DNA of 39,808 bases from Polyangium jinanense (GCF_028435365.1 NZ_JAGTJJ010000083.1:1-39808), one strand, 5' to 3'; counted from the first letter of the stretch, positions 1 to 8,340 are shown. The notes: a model not told the origin generated them from the letters alone. Numbers and translations are program-made.

Positions 1-120
1 ACTGCGCATCGCGCAGTTCATCGACCCTGGGTCCAGCGCTTGCGCTGGTCCGGGTCCCGGGGCGGATAGCCCCGGGTGGGGCCTGGGGCAACGCCCCAGC
101 GCAGCGCCTCCAGATGAGAC
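1..120 (+). repeat. structured repeat arm A1 (cut by window edge)
   Basis: Arm of the dispersed hairpin repeat, beginning inside hairpin 1 at the window edge. Visible hairpins are CCAGCGC-TT-GCGCTGG, CCCGGGGC-GGATA-GCCCCGGG and CTGGGGC-AAC-GCCCCAG (83-99). The tail, AGATGAGAC at 112-120, matches the outer end of the copy at 28581-28930. It ends four bases before the stop codon of the gene at 124-534, with hairpin 4 nearest that stop. A second arm may lie outside the window to the left. Confidence 0.85.
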
Positions 121-123
121 GCG

Positions 124-534
124 TCAGCTTGCGGAGCGGAGCTTGTCGATCCAGGCGAGGGCGGCGGCGTCGGTATCGAAGAAGCGGACGTCGAAGGGGG
201 GGCCGCCGTGCAGGATGCGGGCTGCGCGGACGACCATGGCGCCGAGGATGCGGGCGTGAAAACGTGCGCCGACGAGGGCGACGCCGAGGATGGGCACGCC
301 GGCGCCCCTCTCGCCGGCGCCTTCGGAGGCGAGGCGACGTGCCTCGGGTGTGATGTTCTCCAGCCGCTCGACGTTGACGAGCAAGAAGATGCCCGGTTTG
401 CCAGCGGAGAAATTGCGCTGGATGTCGAGGATGCGCTGCATGTCGTCCACGCTGATGTGGCCGATGAAGTGGCCGATGAGGAGATCGGGGTCGCGGGTGA
501 CGACGTGGCTTTCACCGCTGGGCGAAGGAAGCAT
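124..534 (-). CDS. small STAS/SpoIIAA-like domain protein
   Basis: The 136-residue protein has alternating beta/alpha character: LLIGHFIGHIS, then VDDMQRILDIQRNF, GIFLLVNVERLENI, VPILGVALVGARFHARILG and FDVRFFDTDAAALAWI. This resembles the one-domain STAS / SpoIIAA-like proteins common in myxobacteria. The closing FDTDAAALAWIDKL segment is typical of proteins that follow this fold. There is no signal peptide or membrane segment, so it is probably cytosolic. The ATG at 534 has only a weak ribosome site. It lies 88 bp downstream of the Cys-rich lipoprotein gene on the same strand and may be read through from it. The fold assignment is an inference from pattern; no partner is visible. Confidence 0.7.
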   Translation of the reverse strand: MLPSPSGESHVVTRDPDLLIGHFIGHISVDDMQRILDIQRNFSAGKPGIFLLVNVERLENITPEARRLASEGAGERGAGVPILGVALVGARFHARILGAMVVRAARILHGGPPFDVRFFDTDAAALAWIDKLRSAS

Positions 535-622
535 TCCAGGGGGAACGTACTGGGCGAGGTGGGGGAGTGCAAGTGAGCGGGGCTACCGGACATGACGGTA
601 TGCCGCGGTCGCTGGTGGCGGA

Positions 623-2530
623 TCAGGGCATGCACGTTCCTCCCCCGCATTTTCCGCTCAAGCAATCGACGCCGCTGCTGCAGCTAGAGCCGTTCTTTTT
701 TTTGCACAAGCCATTCCCGTCACAAGCTTGCGTGTTGGTGCACATAACTGAGCTCAGGTCTTCCTGCCCCGCGGGGATGTTGGCGCAGACCCCCTCGTTG
801 CCCGCGAGACCGCACGATTGGCACGTGGCTGTGCACGCGCTCTCGCAGCAGACGCCGTCGACGCAGTTCCCGGAGAGGCATTCGCTACTGGCGCTGCAAC
901 TGACGCCCTGCTCCTTCTTGCACTGGCCGCCGCCATTGCAGGAGTTCGAGCCGGTGCAGGTGGGGGAGTCGTCCATGCCCGAGAACACGTTCGTGCACGT
1001 GCCGACGTTGCCCGCGACGTTGCACGCCATGCACGTGCCGCTGCAGGCCGCGTTGCAGCAGACGCCGTCCACGCAATGGCCGCTCAAGCACTCGACGGCC
1101 CCGCCGCAGGTCTGCGCGGGGGCCTTCTTGCATGCGCCCGCGCCGTTGCACACCGTGCCGCCATTCTGGTTGCACGCGGCGTCGACGGGCCGGTTCGGGT
1201 TCGACGGCACGCCGGCCGGGCTGCACATGTCATCGGTGCATTCGTTGCCGTCGACGGGTTTGTCGGTCGTGTCGGTCGACGTGACGATGTTGCCCTGACC
1301 GTCACACTCGATGACCTTGCAATCGCGGGCCGTCTGCCCGTTCGGCAGATCCGTGCCCTTGGGCGTGAAGCTCACGCCGCACTGGTTATCGATGCACGTG
1401 CGGACCTTGCAGAAATCGTCGGTGCCTTCGCATTGCGCGGCCTCGTTGCAGCCGACGCATTGGCCGGCGCCGTCGCAGTAGATCCCGGCGCCGCACGCCG
1501 TGTTGGTCGCCTCGTTCGGGAACGTCGGCGTCCCGTTCGTGCAGACGTTCTTCGTGCAGGCGTTGTTGTCGTTCGGCAGGTCGATGTCGTCGACGATCTT
1601 CTCCGTCGCGCCCGCGCCGTCGCAGACGACCCGCATGCAATCGCCAGCCGTCTGGCTATCGAACGTGGTCCCGGCCGGCGCGAATGTCTGCACGCAGACG
1701 TGATTCTCGCACGTGCGCTTCTGGCAGACGTCGTCCGGCGGGAGGAGCACGCAATCGGCGGGCTCGTTGCACGCGACGCAATTCGAGGTGCCGTCACAGA
1801 CCTCGGGTTTGCCCGGCTCGCAGGGATCGCCCGCGAGCACCGGCGGGTTCGTCGGCGCGCCCATCGTGCACACGTCGAACGTGCACGTGTTCATGTCGAC
1901 CGGCACGTCCGTATCGTCGGTGACGTCCGTGTCCTTGCCATTGATGCAGAGCCTCTGCTTGCAATCCCCCGGGGTCGGCGTGACGCCCGGGGTGGGCAGG
2001 CCGTCGAGATTCGTGAAGACGCAGATGCTCGTGGCGAAGTTGCAGAAATCGTCCGTGCAGGCGTTGCCGTCGTCACACGGATTCTGCGCGTCGCAGGCGA
2101 TCTGGCAAACCCCACCCTGGCAAGTGCCGCTCTCGTTTCCGCGCTGGCACACGCCGCCGTCGGGCGTATGCGTGTTGCTCGGCGTGCCGCCCTGGCAGGC
2201 GTCGTTCGTGCAGGGCTCGTTGTCGTCGGGGATGTCCGCGTCGTCGGTGACGGTGACTTCCTTGCCGGCCGCGCAATCGAGCCGCTGGCAATCGCCGACG
2301 GTCTGCACCGGGCTCGTCCCGTCGGTCGTCGGCGTGTAGACGCAGATCTTCTCGTCGCTGCACGTAGCGGTGGTGCAGGCGTTGTTGTCGTCGCAATCCG
2401 CCGCCGTCTCGCACGGCTCCTTGGCCGCGGGGACACCCTCCACGCTGTAGGGATGGTCCCCGTCGAGGAGCTGCACACAGCTCGCCGCCGTGGCGAGCAT
2501 TCCGACCCAGAAGAGCTTCCAGGTGCGCAT
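623..2530 (-). CDS. Cys-rich myxobacterial lipoprotein
   Basis: 635 residues. The N-terminus MRTWKLFWVGMLATAASC is a lipoprotein signal with Cys18 as the likely lipidated residue, followed by VQLLDGDHPY, a motif shared with the lipoprotein at 3864-5513. The rest is a chain of disulfide-type repeats: four or more DDNxCTxxxC / TAGDCxxxxC blocks (residues about 35-410), then copies of the SGxCVDGVCC...C...C myxobacterial repeat (about 420-630). It is probably an extended, surface-exposed protein. The start is fixed by coupling: its ATG overlaps the stop of the upstream gene as TGATG. It is the last gene of the kinase operon. A specific ligand or function cannot be read from the sequence. Confidence 0.88.
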   Translation of the reverse strand: MRTWKLFWVGMLATAASCVQLLDGDHPYSVEGVPAAKEPCETAADCDDNNACTTATCSDEKICVYTPTTDGTSPVQTVGDCQRLDCAAGKEVTVTDDADIPDDNEPCTNDACQGGTPSNTHTPDGGVCQRGNESGTCQGGVCQIACDAQNPCDDGNACTDDFCNFATSICVFTNLDGLPTPGVTPTPGDCKQRLCINGKDTDVTDDTDVPVDMNTCTFDVCTMGAPTNPPVLAGDPCEPGKPEVCDGTSNCVACNEPADCVLLPPDDVCQKRTCENHVCVQTFAPAGTTFDSQTAGDCMRVVCDGAGATEKIVDDIDLPNDNNACTKNVCTNGTPTFPNEATNTACGAGIYCDGAGQCVGCNEAAQCEGTDDFCKVRTCIDNQCGVSFTPKGTDLPNGQTARDCKVIECDGQGNIVTSTDTTDKPVDGNECTDDMCSPAGVPSNPNRPVDAACNQNGGTVCNGAGACKKAPAQTCGGAVECLSGHCVDGVCCNAACSGTCMACNVAGNVGTCTNVFSGMDDSPTCTGSNSCNGGGQCKKEQGVSCSASSECLSGNCVDGVCCESACTATCQSCGLAGNEGVCANIPAGQEDLSSVMCTNTQACDGNGLCKKKNGSSCSSGVDCLSGKCGGGTCMP

Positions 2531-3831
2531 CAGAACGTCCCGTCGACGCCCAGATACCCGGCCCCTGGCCCCGCCAATCCCCGCACCCGCACGGACCCGA
2601 CCTTTTCCGCCGTCGGCTTTGGCGAAAGCACGAACAACGTCACGCCCGTCGCGAGCACGACGCCTCCCACGATGAACGTCGCGGTGCTCGCATTGCCGAG
2701 CGCCCAGAACCGCTCGACCGTCTTCATGCCTTCCACGCCGCACGCGAAGTTCGCGTCGCATACCGCGTCGACCTCGCGCTTCTCGGCCATCGCGAGCCCG
2801 CCGAGCACGCTGCCCGCGATGAGCGCCGCGCCGCCCAGGCCCATCGCCGCGATTCCACCGATCGCCCACGGATGCATTTCCGGCTTGGATGGCGCGATCG
2901 GCTGCGGGGGCGGCGGCAATGGCTGCTCGGGGAGCGGCTGGCGCTCGTCCTTCGCTTCCTGCGTCGCGCCGGGCGTGAGCTCGAGGATCTTTCGGTCCCC
3001 CTTTTCCAGCCGCACGTTTCGGTCCTGCGGCGGGCGCCCCGGGACCTCCACGCGGAAGGCATATTCCCCCGGATCCATCGGCACCGAGGCGCCCAGCGTC
3101 TTCAGGTCGAACGTGGTATTCCCCCGCGAGACGACGACCCCCTCGGGCACCTCGCCCGCCCACACGAGCTTGAGCCGAGGCGTCTCCGCGTCGAGCTTCT
3201 TCCGCTGCTCCTCCGCGATCCGCGCGCGCTCGGCGTGACGCTCGCGCAGTGGGCTCTTCATCGCCGCGAAGAGGCCGAGGTACGTCGTGTAATGCCCGAG
3301 CGCGGTCGCCATGCGGCCCCGCGTGGCTTCGCATTCGGCGAGCGCGTACAGCGTCCCCGGCGTCGGATCGATCCGCTGGCTCTCCGCGAGCGCGGCGCAG
3401 GCCTCGGCGTGACGGCCGGCTGCCCGGTGCGCGACCGCCCGATTGAACAGGATCTCCGCCAGGAGCTTCTTCTCCTGCTCCTCGGCGACGCGCGCCCGCT
3501 CCGTGTGTTTTTCGCGCAGCGGGCTCTTCATCGCCGCGTAGAGAGCGAGATACTCTCTGTAATGCGCGAGCGCCTGATCGAGCTTCTGGATCTTCACCTC
3601 GCATTCGGCGAGGGCGTGCAGCGTCCCGGGCTTCGGATCGAGCACGTGGCTCTGTTCGAGCAGCGGGCAGGCCTCGGCATACCGCCCGGCTTGCACCTCC
3701 GCGACGGCGGCGTCGAAGAGCTTTCCCGCGGCCGCCTCCTGCGCGGGCGTCGGCGCGGCGGACGCCATGCCTTCCGGGAGCCCGAGGCCCACGCAGACGA
3801 GCCCCACGAAGAACCATCGTGCCTTACGCAT
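2530..3831 (-). CDS. secreted/membrane TPR-PEGA-like protein
   Basis: 433 residues from the ATG at 3831, which has AAGGTGG six bases upstream. An N-terminal hydrophobic segment (WFFVGLVCVGLGLPEGMASA) is a signal peptide or anchor. Two homologous blocks of about 87 residues follow, each carrying GRxAEACxxLxESxxxDPxPGTLxALAECE, ALxHYxxYLxLxAAMKSPLRExH and ERAR(V/I)AEEQxKKL. These are TPR-type helical hairpins produced by internal duplication. A PEGA-like beta segment (FDLKTLGASVPMDPGEYAFR) comes next, then a Pro-rich linker and two hydrophobic stretches near the C-terminus. This architecture is frequent next to myxobacterial Ser/Thr kinases. Its stop overlaps the next start, so translation is probably coupled. 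Confidence 0.88.
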   Translation of the reverse strand: MRKARWFFVGLVCVGLGLPEGMASAAPTPAQEAAAGKLFDAAVAEVQAGRYAEACPLLEQSHVLDPKPGTLHALAECEVKIQKLDQALAHYREYLALYAAMKSPLREKHTERARVAEEQEKKLLAEILFNRAVAHRAAGRHAEACAALAESQRIDPTPGTLYALAECEATRGRMATALGHYTTYLGLFAAMKSPLRERHAERARIAEEQRKKLDAETPRLKLVWAGEVPEGVVVSRGNTTFDLKTLGASVPMDPGEYAFRVEVPGRPPQDRNVRLEKGDRKILELTPGATQEAKDERQPLPEQPLPPPPQPIAPSKPEMHPWAIGGIAAMGLGGAALIAGSVLGGLAMAEKREVDAVCDANFACGVEGMKTVERFWALGNASTATFIVGGVVLATGVTLFVLSPKPTAEKVGSVRVRGLAGPGAGYLGVDGTF

Positions 3832-3863
3832 GTCGTGTCCACCTTTGCCGCATGATTCGTGCG

Positions 3864-5513
3864 TCACGGAGCGAGCCGGACGCTGAAGAGATCGGCGCCG
3901 CCGCTGCTCGGGATGGTCGCGAGCGGGGCGCCGAACGCGATCTGCGAGTCGAAGCTGCCGCCCACGATGACGTCGCCCTTCGCGTCGGCAGTGATGGCCC
4001 AGGCTGCCTGCGTGCCGTTCACGCCAAACGTCTTGGTCCAGAGCGGCGACCAGTCCGCCGCGGCGAGCTTTGCGACGAAAATATCGTATCCATCACCCGT
4101 CGTGATCGTCCCGGATCCGAAATCGACGGACCCGTTGAAGAGCCCGGTCACGGTCACGTTCCCCGCGCCGTCCACCGCGATCCCGGTGCCCAGCGAGGTT
4201 CCGGAGAGCCCGAAGCGCTTGCTGCGCACAGGTTCGCCGTTCGCGGCGGCGAGCTCGGCGACGAATGTGTCCCATAAGCCCGCCGCCGACATCTGTCCGC
4301 CGCCGAAATCGACCTTGCCCGTGAAGCGTCCGGCGATGAGGATGTTGCCGCCGTTCGGCGCGGCGGCGATGTGTCCGGTGAATTGGGAGGAGCCGAACTC
4401 ACCAAAGCGCTCGCTCCAGATGTGGGCCCCATTCGAGGCGTACATCGCGACCACCAAATCGGTGTCGCCCCCGTTCGGCAGGTTGCTGCCGCCGAAGTTC
4501 GCGTCGCCTACCGCGTCGCCAGCCGCGTCGCCCACGACCGCGACGTTGCCGTCCCTCGTAACCGTGAGGTGACGTCCTACTTGAGTCCCGCCGTTGACGA
4601 AAACCGAGCTCCAGAGATGGTTCCCCGCGGAATCGTAGCTCGCCACAAATAGGTCTTGGCCGTCCGGGGTCACGGGAGCGCCCCCGAGGCTCACGTTGAC
4701 GCCGGTAACCAACCCCGTGACGTACAGGTTCCCAGCGGCATCGGCGTCCACGTCCAGCGCGGATTGCCTGCTCGTCGTGCCGAACCGCTTGCTCCAGACA
4801 TGCGCGCCCATGGCGTCGAGCGTGACGATGAAGATATCGTAGCTTTGGGCCAGCAGAACGCTCCCACCGAAATTGATCTCCCCGCCGAACTCGCCCACCA
4901 CCGTGACACGGCCGGCCGGGCTGACAGCAACGCCGTATGCGAAGGCGGCACCGGTGCTGCTCTGGAACTCTTTCTGCCATTGAAGCGTTCCATCGGGATG
5001 AATCTTCGCAACGAAAACGCTGCCGGTTTCCGCTGGGAGGAGAACTTCGTTCATCTTGGCGCCGACGACGCCCGCAATGACGTACCCGCCGTCAGGCGTG
5101 ACCGCCACGTCGTAGATCCCATCGCCCAACGGGGCGACGGTGTTGCCTCCCGGCGTGAACGCAGCCATGGGCGTGCCCGTACACGCGTTTACGGCCGCTC
5201 CATCACAATCCTCGTCTCCAGGCAGGGAGCAATCTTCGGCCGCCGGAAAAACCTCGCCCTCGCAGCTGCCCCACTCCATGCCGTTGTAGCTGCAAAACCG
5301 GACACCGGCTGTGCAGTCGCCGATGCCTTCGGTGCCGGCGGGCCCCGAATAACACAGCCTCGTCTCGCCGGGGGTGCACAGCTCACTCGTCCCGCCGGTC
5401 CCCCCGCCGCCCACGGGTTCCCCCGGGTTATAGGGATGGTCCCCTCCGAGGACCTGCACACAGCTCGCCGCCGTGAGCAGCGCCGCAACACCGACTGACT
5501 TCCAGGCTCGCAT
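3864..5513 (-). CDS. beta-propeller (SBBP-type) lipoprotein
   Basis: 549 residues. The signal MRAWKSVGVAALLTAASC ends in a probable lipobox Cys18, followed by VQVLGGDHPY. A short Cys-containing segment (CTPGETRLCYSGPAGTEG ... CEGEVFPAAEDC ... DEDCDG) resembles the MopE-like metal-binding/Cys module of myxobacterial surface proteins. From about residue 120 to the end there are repeated blades of the type GNVxVTGxFxGxVDFGxGxxxxxGxxDxFVAKLxxxGxxxWxKxFG, which is the SBBP beta-propeller pattern. It is probably anchored in the outer membrane. A GAGGAG site lies seven bases before the ATG. It starts nine bases after the kinase stop, so it is in the same transcript. It is a paralogue of the protein at 37744-39600. 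Confidence 0.88.
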   Translation of the reverse strand: MRAWKSVGVAALLTAASCVQVLGGDHPYNPGEPVGGGGTGGTSELCTPGETRLCYSGPAGTEGIGDCTAGVRFCSYNGMEWGSCEGEVFPAAEDCSLPGDEDCDGAAVNACTGTPMAAFTPGGNTVAPLGDGIYDVAVTPDGGYVIAGVVGAKMNEVLLPAETGSVFVAKIHPDGTLQWQKEFQSSTGAAFAYGVAVSPAGRVTVVGEFGGEINFGGSVLLAQSYDIFIVTLDAMGAHVWSKRFGTTSRQSALDVDADAAGNLYVTGLVTGVNVSLGGAPVTPDGQDLFVASYDSAGNHLWSSVFVNGGTQVGRHLTVTRDGNVAVVGDAAGDAVGDANFGGSNLPNGGDTDLVVAMYASNGAHIWSERFGEFGSSQFTGHIAAAPNGGNILIAGRFTGKVDFGGGQMSAAGLWDTFVAELAAANGEPVRSKRFGLSGTSLGTGIAVDGAGNVTVTGLFNGSVDFGSGTITTGDGYDIFVAKLAAADWSPLWTKTFGVNGTQAAWAITADAKGDVIVGGSFDSQIAFGAPLATIPSSGGADLFSVRLAP

Positions 5514-5522
5514 CCGCGCTCC

Positions 5523-7016
5523 TCAATCCCTGCTCCACGTCGAGCCAGGCCTCGGAGCCTTCACCGTCGGCGCCCCGCTCGTCTTCGAGGGCTGCGTCGC
5601 CGTCGCGGGCTTGCTCGTCGGCGCCGCCGCAGCCGCGCTCACCGCGGGCGCAGCACTCGCCGACGCGATCGGCGCGGGCGCCGTCGTCTCCAGCGGCGCC
5701 GCCGGCACAACCTCGGGCGCGGCCGTCGCCACGGGGGCCTGCGCCGACGACGGCGCCGCGGCGGCCGGCTCCGGCGTCTTGCCTTCCTCGCGCGACGAGA
5801 GCGCGAAGACAGCGACGACCGCAACGAGCAAACACGCAAGCCCCACGCCCGCGGCGATGAGTCCCGTCGGCGGTGACCTTCGCCCCGTCGGAACCGCGGT
5901 CATCCCGCTCCCGAGCGGCGTCAGGACCGGGCCCATGGGCGTGCCCGCGTGCCCCACCGGCGTCGCCGCGCCAAAGTCCGCGCCGTTCGGCAGCGGCCCG
6001 CGTCGTGGCGCCATCGGCACTGTCGCTTGCGTGTCGAGCGTCATGATCGGCACGTCGAACGGCTGCGACGCGAACGACGGCCGCGAAATCGACCCCGGCG
6101 GCAGCATCCCCGCGGAGGCGAGCCCCGGCTGCGGCAACCCGAACGCCTCGGCGAGCGCTCTCACCGCGCTCGTGGCCGAAGGAAACCGCTCGGAGGGCGT
6201 CCTCGCCGTGGCCCGTGCAAACCACGCGTCGAACGTGGGCGGCAGGCTCGTGCCGAGCCGCGCAGCCCGCGCGGTCGCCGGCTCGCGTGGCCCGAGCGCG
6301 GCCTGCGCGGCGAATGCGAAGACGTTCGCGCCGCCCCGCGATTCCTCGTACCAGTAGGCTTTGCCGACGAGGAGCGTGAACGCGATCATGCCGAGCGCGA
6401 AGATGTCCGTCGCGGGCGAGACCGACGATTCCATCAAGAACTGCTCGGGCGCCATGTAGAGCGGCGTGCCGAGCGATTGCGTCGCGCCCGCCGCCGTCGA
6501 GCCGGCGGCCACGATCTTCGCGATCCCGAAATCGAGCACCTTGATGCGCGGGGGGCCGTCCTCGCGCTCGCAGAGGAAGAGATTGTCGGGCTTGAGATCC
6601 CGATGGACGATGTGGGCCCGGTGCGTCTTTTCGAGGGCGAGCGAGGTCTGATGCAGGTACGCGACCACCTCCGCCGGCGGCAAGGGGCCCGTGTGGCGGA
6701 TCCGCTTGCCGAGCTCCTCGCCGCGCAAGAGCTCCATGACCAGGAAGGGCATCCCGGTCGCGTCGTCGATGCCCGCGTCGAAGACGTCGACGATGTACTC
6801 GCTCTCGATCTCGGCGGCGACGCGCGCCTCTTGCCGGAAGCGCCCGCGCAGGTCGTCGCTCTGGACGAAGTTCGCGTGCATCACCTTGAGCGCGCGGCGG
6901 CGGTTCGTCTCGAGGTGGACGACCTCGTAGACCGCCCCCATGCCCCCTGCGGCGATGCGACGCTCGACGCGGTAACGCCCGGCGAAAATCGACCCGGCTG
7001 CCAGATCAGACGACAC
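5523..7016 (-). CDS. transmembrane Ser/Thr protein kinase
   Basis: 497 residues from a GTG at 7016, chosen because AGGGAG sits six bases upstream; longer in-frame extension is possible but lacks a site. The kinase domain is complete: Gly loop AAGGMGAVYEV, the ATP-anchoring Lys in RRALKVM, catalytic HRDLKPDNLF, DFGIAK, and SLGTPLYMAPEQF with downstream subdomains. An Ala/Pro-rich region is followed by one membrane span (IAAGVGLACLLVAVVAVFAL) and a low-complexity Ala/Pro tail that would be periplasmic. It is the first gene of the set ending at 623, so its substrates may include its lipoprotein and TPR neighbours. A perfect palindrome at 7048-7061 lies in its leader. Confidence 0.93.
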   Translation of the reverse strand: MSSDLAAGSIFAGRYRVERRIAAGGMGAVYEVVHLETNRRRALKVMHANFVQSDDLRGRFRQEARVAAEIESEYIVDVFDAGIDDATGMPFLVMELLRGEELGKRIRHTGPLPPAEVVAYLHQTSLALEKTHRAHIVHRDLKPDNLFLCEREDGPPRIKVLDFGIAKIVAAGSTAAGATQSLGTPLYMAPEQFLMESSVSPATDIFALGMIAFTLLVGKAYWYEESRGGANVFAFAAQAALGPREPATARAARLGTSLPPTFDAWFARATARTPSERFPSATSAVRALAEAFGLPQPGLASAGMLPPGSISRPSFASQPFDVPIMTLDTQATVPMAPRRGPLPNGADFGAATPVGHAGTPMGPVLTPLGSGMTAVPTGRRSPPTGLIAAGVGLACLLVAVVAVFALSSREEGKTPEPAAAAPSSAQAPVATAAPEVVPAAPLETTAPAPIASASAAPAVSAAAAAPTSKPATATQPSKTSGAPTVKAPRPGSTWSRD

Positions 7017-7047
7017 GGCCTGCTCCCTCGACAAGGATCCGCCGCAT

Positions 7048-7061
7048 GTTTGCATGCAAAC
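7048..7061. promoter_or_regulatory. palindrome in the leader of the kinase operon
   Basis: GTTTGCATGCAAAC is a perfect 14-bp palindrome 32 bp upstream of the GTG start of the kinase gene, in a very GC-rich context. Its position suggests an operator for a dimeric regulator. This is inference only. Confidence 0.4.
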
Positions 7062-7164
7062 GGGTTTCCGTCGCAGTAGACGTCCAGTTGCCAGCGAAGT
7101 CAAGCTTCGGGGGAGGAGGGCGGGCGCTTGCGGCTACACCGGCCTGCTGGGACGCGCCACCGTC

Positions 7165-7272
7165 CGAGAAACCGCGCATCGCGCGGTTTCTCGGCCCTCG
7201 GTCCAGGCCGTGCCTGGTCCGGGGTGCAGGGGGCGGACAGCCCCCTGCTGGGGTGCGGGGCAAAGCCCCGCG
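7165..7272 (+). repeat. structured repeat arm A2
   Basis: Solo arm of the hairpin repeat. The four stems are GAGAAACCGCGC/GCGCGGTTTCTC, CCAGGC/GCCTGG, TGCAGGGGGC/GCCCCCTGC(A) with loop GGACA, and GCGGGGC-AAA-GCCCCGC (7255-7271). Hairpin 1 differs from the common GAACTGCGC form on both strands of the stem, so pairing is kept. It lies between the kinase start and the stop of the gene at 7276, with hairpin 4 adjacent to that stop. Confidence 0.88.
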
Positions 7273-7275
7273 GCA

Positions 7276-8061
7276 TCACCTTGGGACTTCGGGCACCTCG
7301 GTCTCTGGGGTGACGGCGTCGTTCGACTCTTTGGGCGTGTCCCTTCGGGCGGCGTTGGCTCGGTATTCGTCGAGTGGGCGGAGGGCGTCGCGTGCGGCGG
7401 TGCGGGATTCGAGGGGTGCTTCCTCGTCGAGACATACGGACACGAGTTGGAGGGCGTGGCGGACGATTGCGTCGCCCACCTCGCGCAGCGGGAGGACGAG
7501 GCTTGGGACGGTGATTTCGGGGCGGGCCTTGGTGATGCCGATGGCTTCGCCGTACAGCTTGTGGATTCGACGCACCTCGGCCAGGAACTCGGGGCCTGCG
7601 ACGACGTCGATATCGGCGGCGAGGTCCTCCTCGTTGATTCGATCGAGCCGCTTTTGCGTCTCGGCCCACTGGCTCGCGTAATCGGCCTTCAGGAACGAGA
7701 GACCCGTGGGGAACAAGGTGGCGAGCAGGACACCTGCGCGCGCGGCGTGGGGGTGCGTCTCTGCGGGCAGCCCCGAGTAATCCTCGATTCGGCCGAAGAG
7801 ACGGCTCATGGCGTGGTCGGCGAGCACGTCGACGGGCCGCGCGTCGGGCCGCTTCTCCACGCGATCACGCGCCTTCCAGCTCTCCTGGAGCGAGAGTGCC
7901 GCCTGCCGGAGCGTGTTCGCGGCCTTCTTGACGGACAGCGGCGCGCCGTCGGGCGTGGCTGCGACGAGTTTGATCGAGAGTGCGACGGCGGACGGCACGT
8001 CGAGCTTGGGGGGACGAACGTAGACAGACGGGTCGAAATCAGCGTCCAAGGAAACCTCCAT
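7276..8061 (-). CDS. conserved-looking hypothetical cytosolic protein
   Basis: 261 residues from the ATG at 8061. It is mostly helical and charged, with no signal, membrane span or recognisable motif. Sections such as ALSIKLVAATPDGAPLSVKKAANTL and FLKADYASQWAETQKRLDRI look like helical bundle segments, and the C-terminal 40 residues are low complexity and acidic. The start is uncertain: a TTG at 8049 has a perfect GGAGG five bases upstream that lies inside the first codons of the ATG version, so the protein may begin at residue 5. I do not recognise the family. It is transcribed away from the CVNH-like gene, and the 43-bp array lies between them. Confidence 0.75.
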   Translation of the reverse strand: MEVSLDADFDPSVYVRPPKLDVPSAVALSIKLVAATPDGAPLSVKKAANTLRQAALSLQESWKARDRVEKRPDARPVDVLADHAMSRLFGRIEDYSGLPAETHPHAARAGVLLATLFPTGLSFLKADYASQWAETQKRLDRINEEDLAADIDVVAGPEFLAEVRRIHKLYGEAIGITKARPEITVPSLVLPLREVGDAIVRHALQLVSVCLDEEAPLESRTAARDALRPLDEYRANAARRDTPKESNDAVTPETEVPEVPR

Positions 8062-8153
8062 TGAAACGGGGTGCGAGGCAGACGGTCGACCCGGGAGAAG
8101 CGTGCAGGCGGAATCTTGCTGCGAGGGCGGAGACGGAAGCGACATTGCGCCGT

Positions 8154-8340
8154 GCAGGTGGGTGGACCTCGCGGATCGATGTGGCGCATCGGTCCTGGAG
8201 GTGCCGGGACATCCCGGGACGATGCGGGGAGCGGTTGGAGCAGGTTCCGGGACATGGGCCGGCGATGATCGGATCCGGGGACGCAGGTTCCGGGAGCTCG
8301 ACGCGTGAGGGCATGATCCCTCGGCGAAGGATCTGGAACG
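8154..8340 (+). repeat. 43-bp-period tandem array upstream of the CVNH-like gene
   Basis: Five degenerate units begin at 8154, 8197, 8240, 8283 and 8326, exactly 43 bp apart. Each starts with a form of GCAGGTTCCGGGA: identical in units 3 and 4, 9-11 of 13 matching in the others. The first three also have CGATG at unit positions 24-28. Units 3 and 4 match at 27 of 43 positions by eye. The period is not a multiple of three, so it is not coding. The array fills the divergent intergenic region (8062-8458) and ends about 25 bp before the -35 box at 8365, so it could bind a regulator with a fixed helical phase. Confidence 0.75.

Noticed and set aside
818..3238. Long plus-strand frame opposite the Cys-rich and TPR genes
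   Set aside because: Composition is Ala/Arg/Val-rich without motifs; the minus-strand genes have signals, coupled starts and clear repeats.
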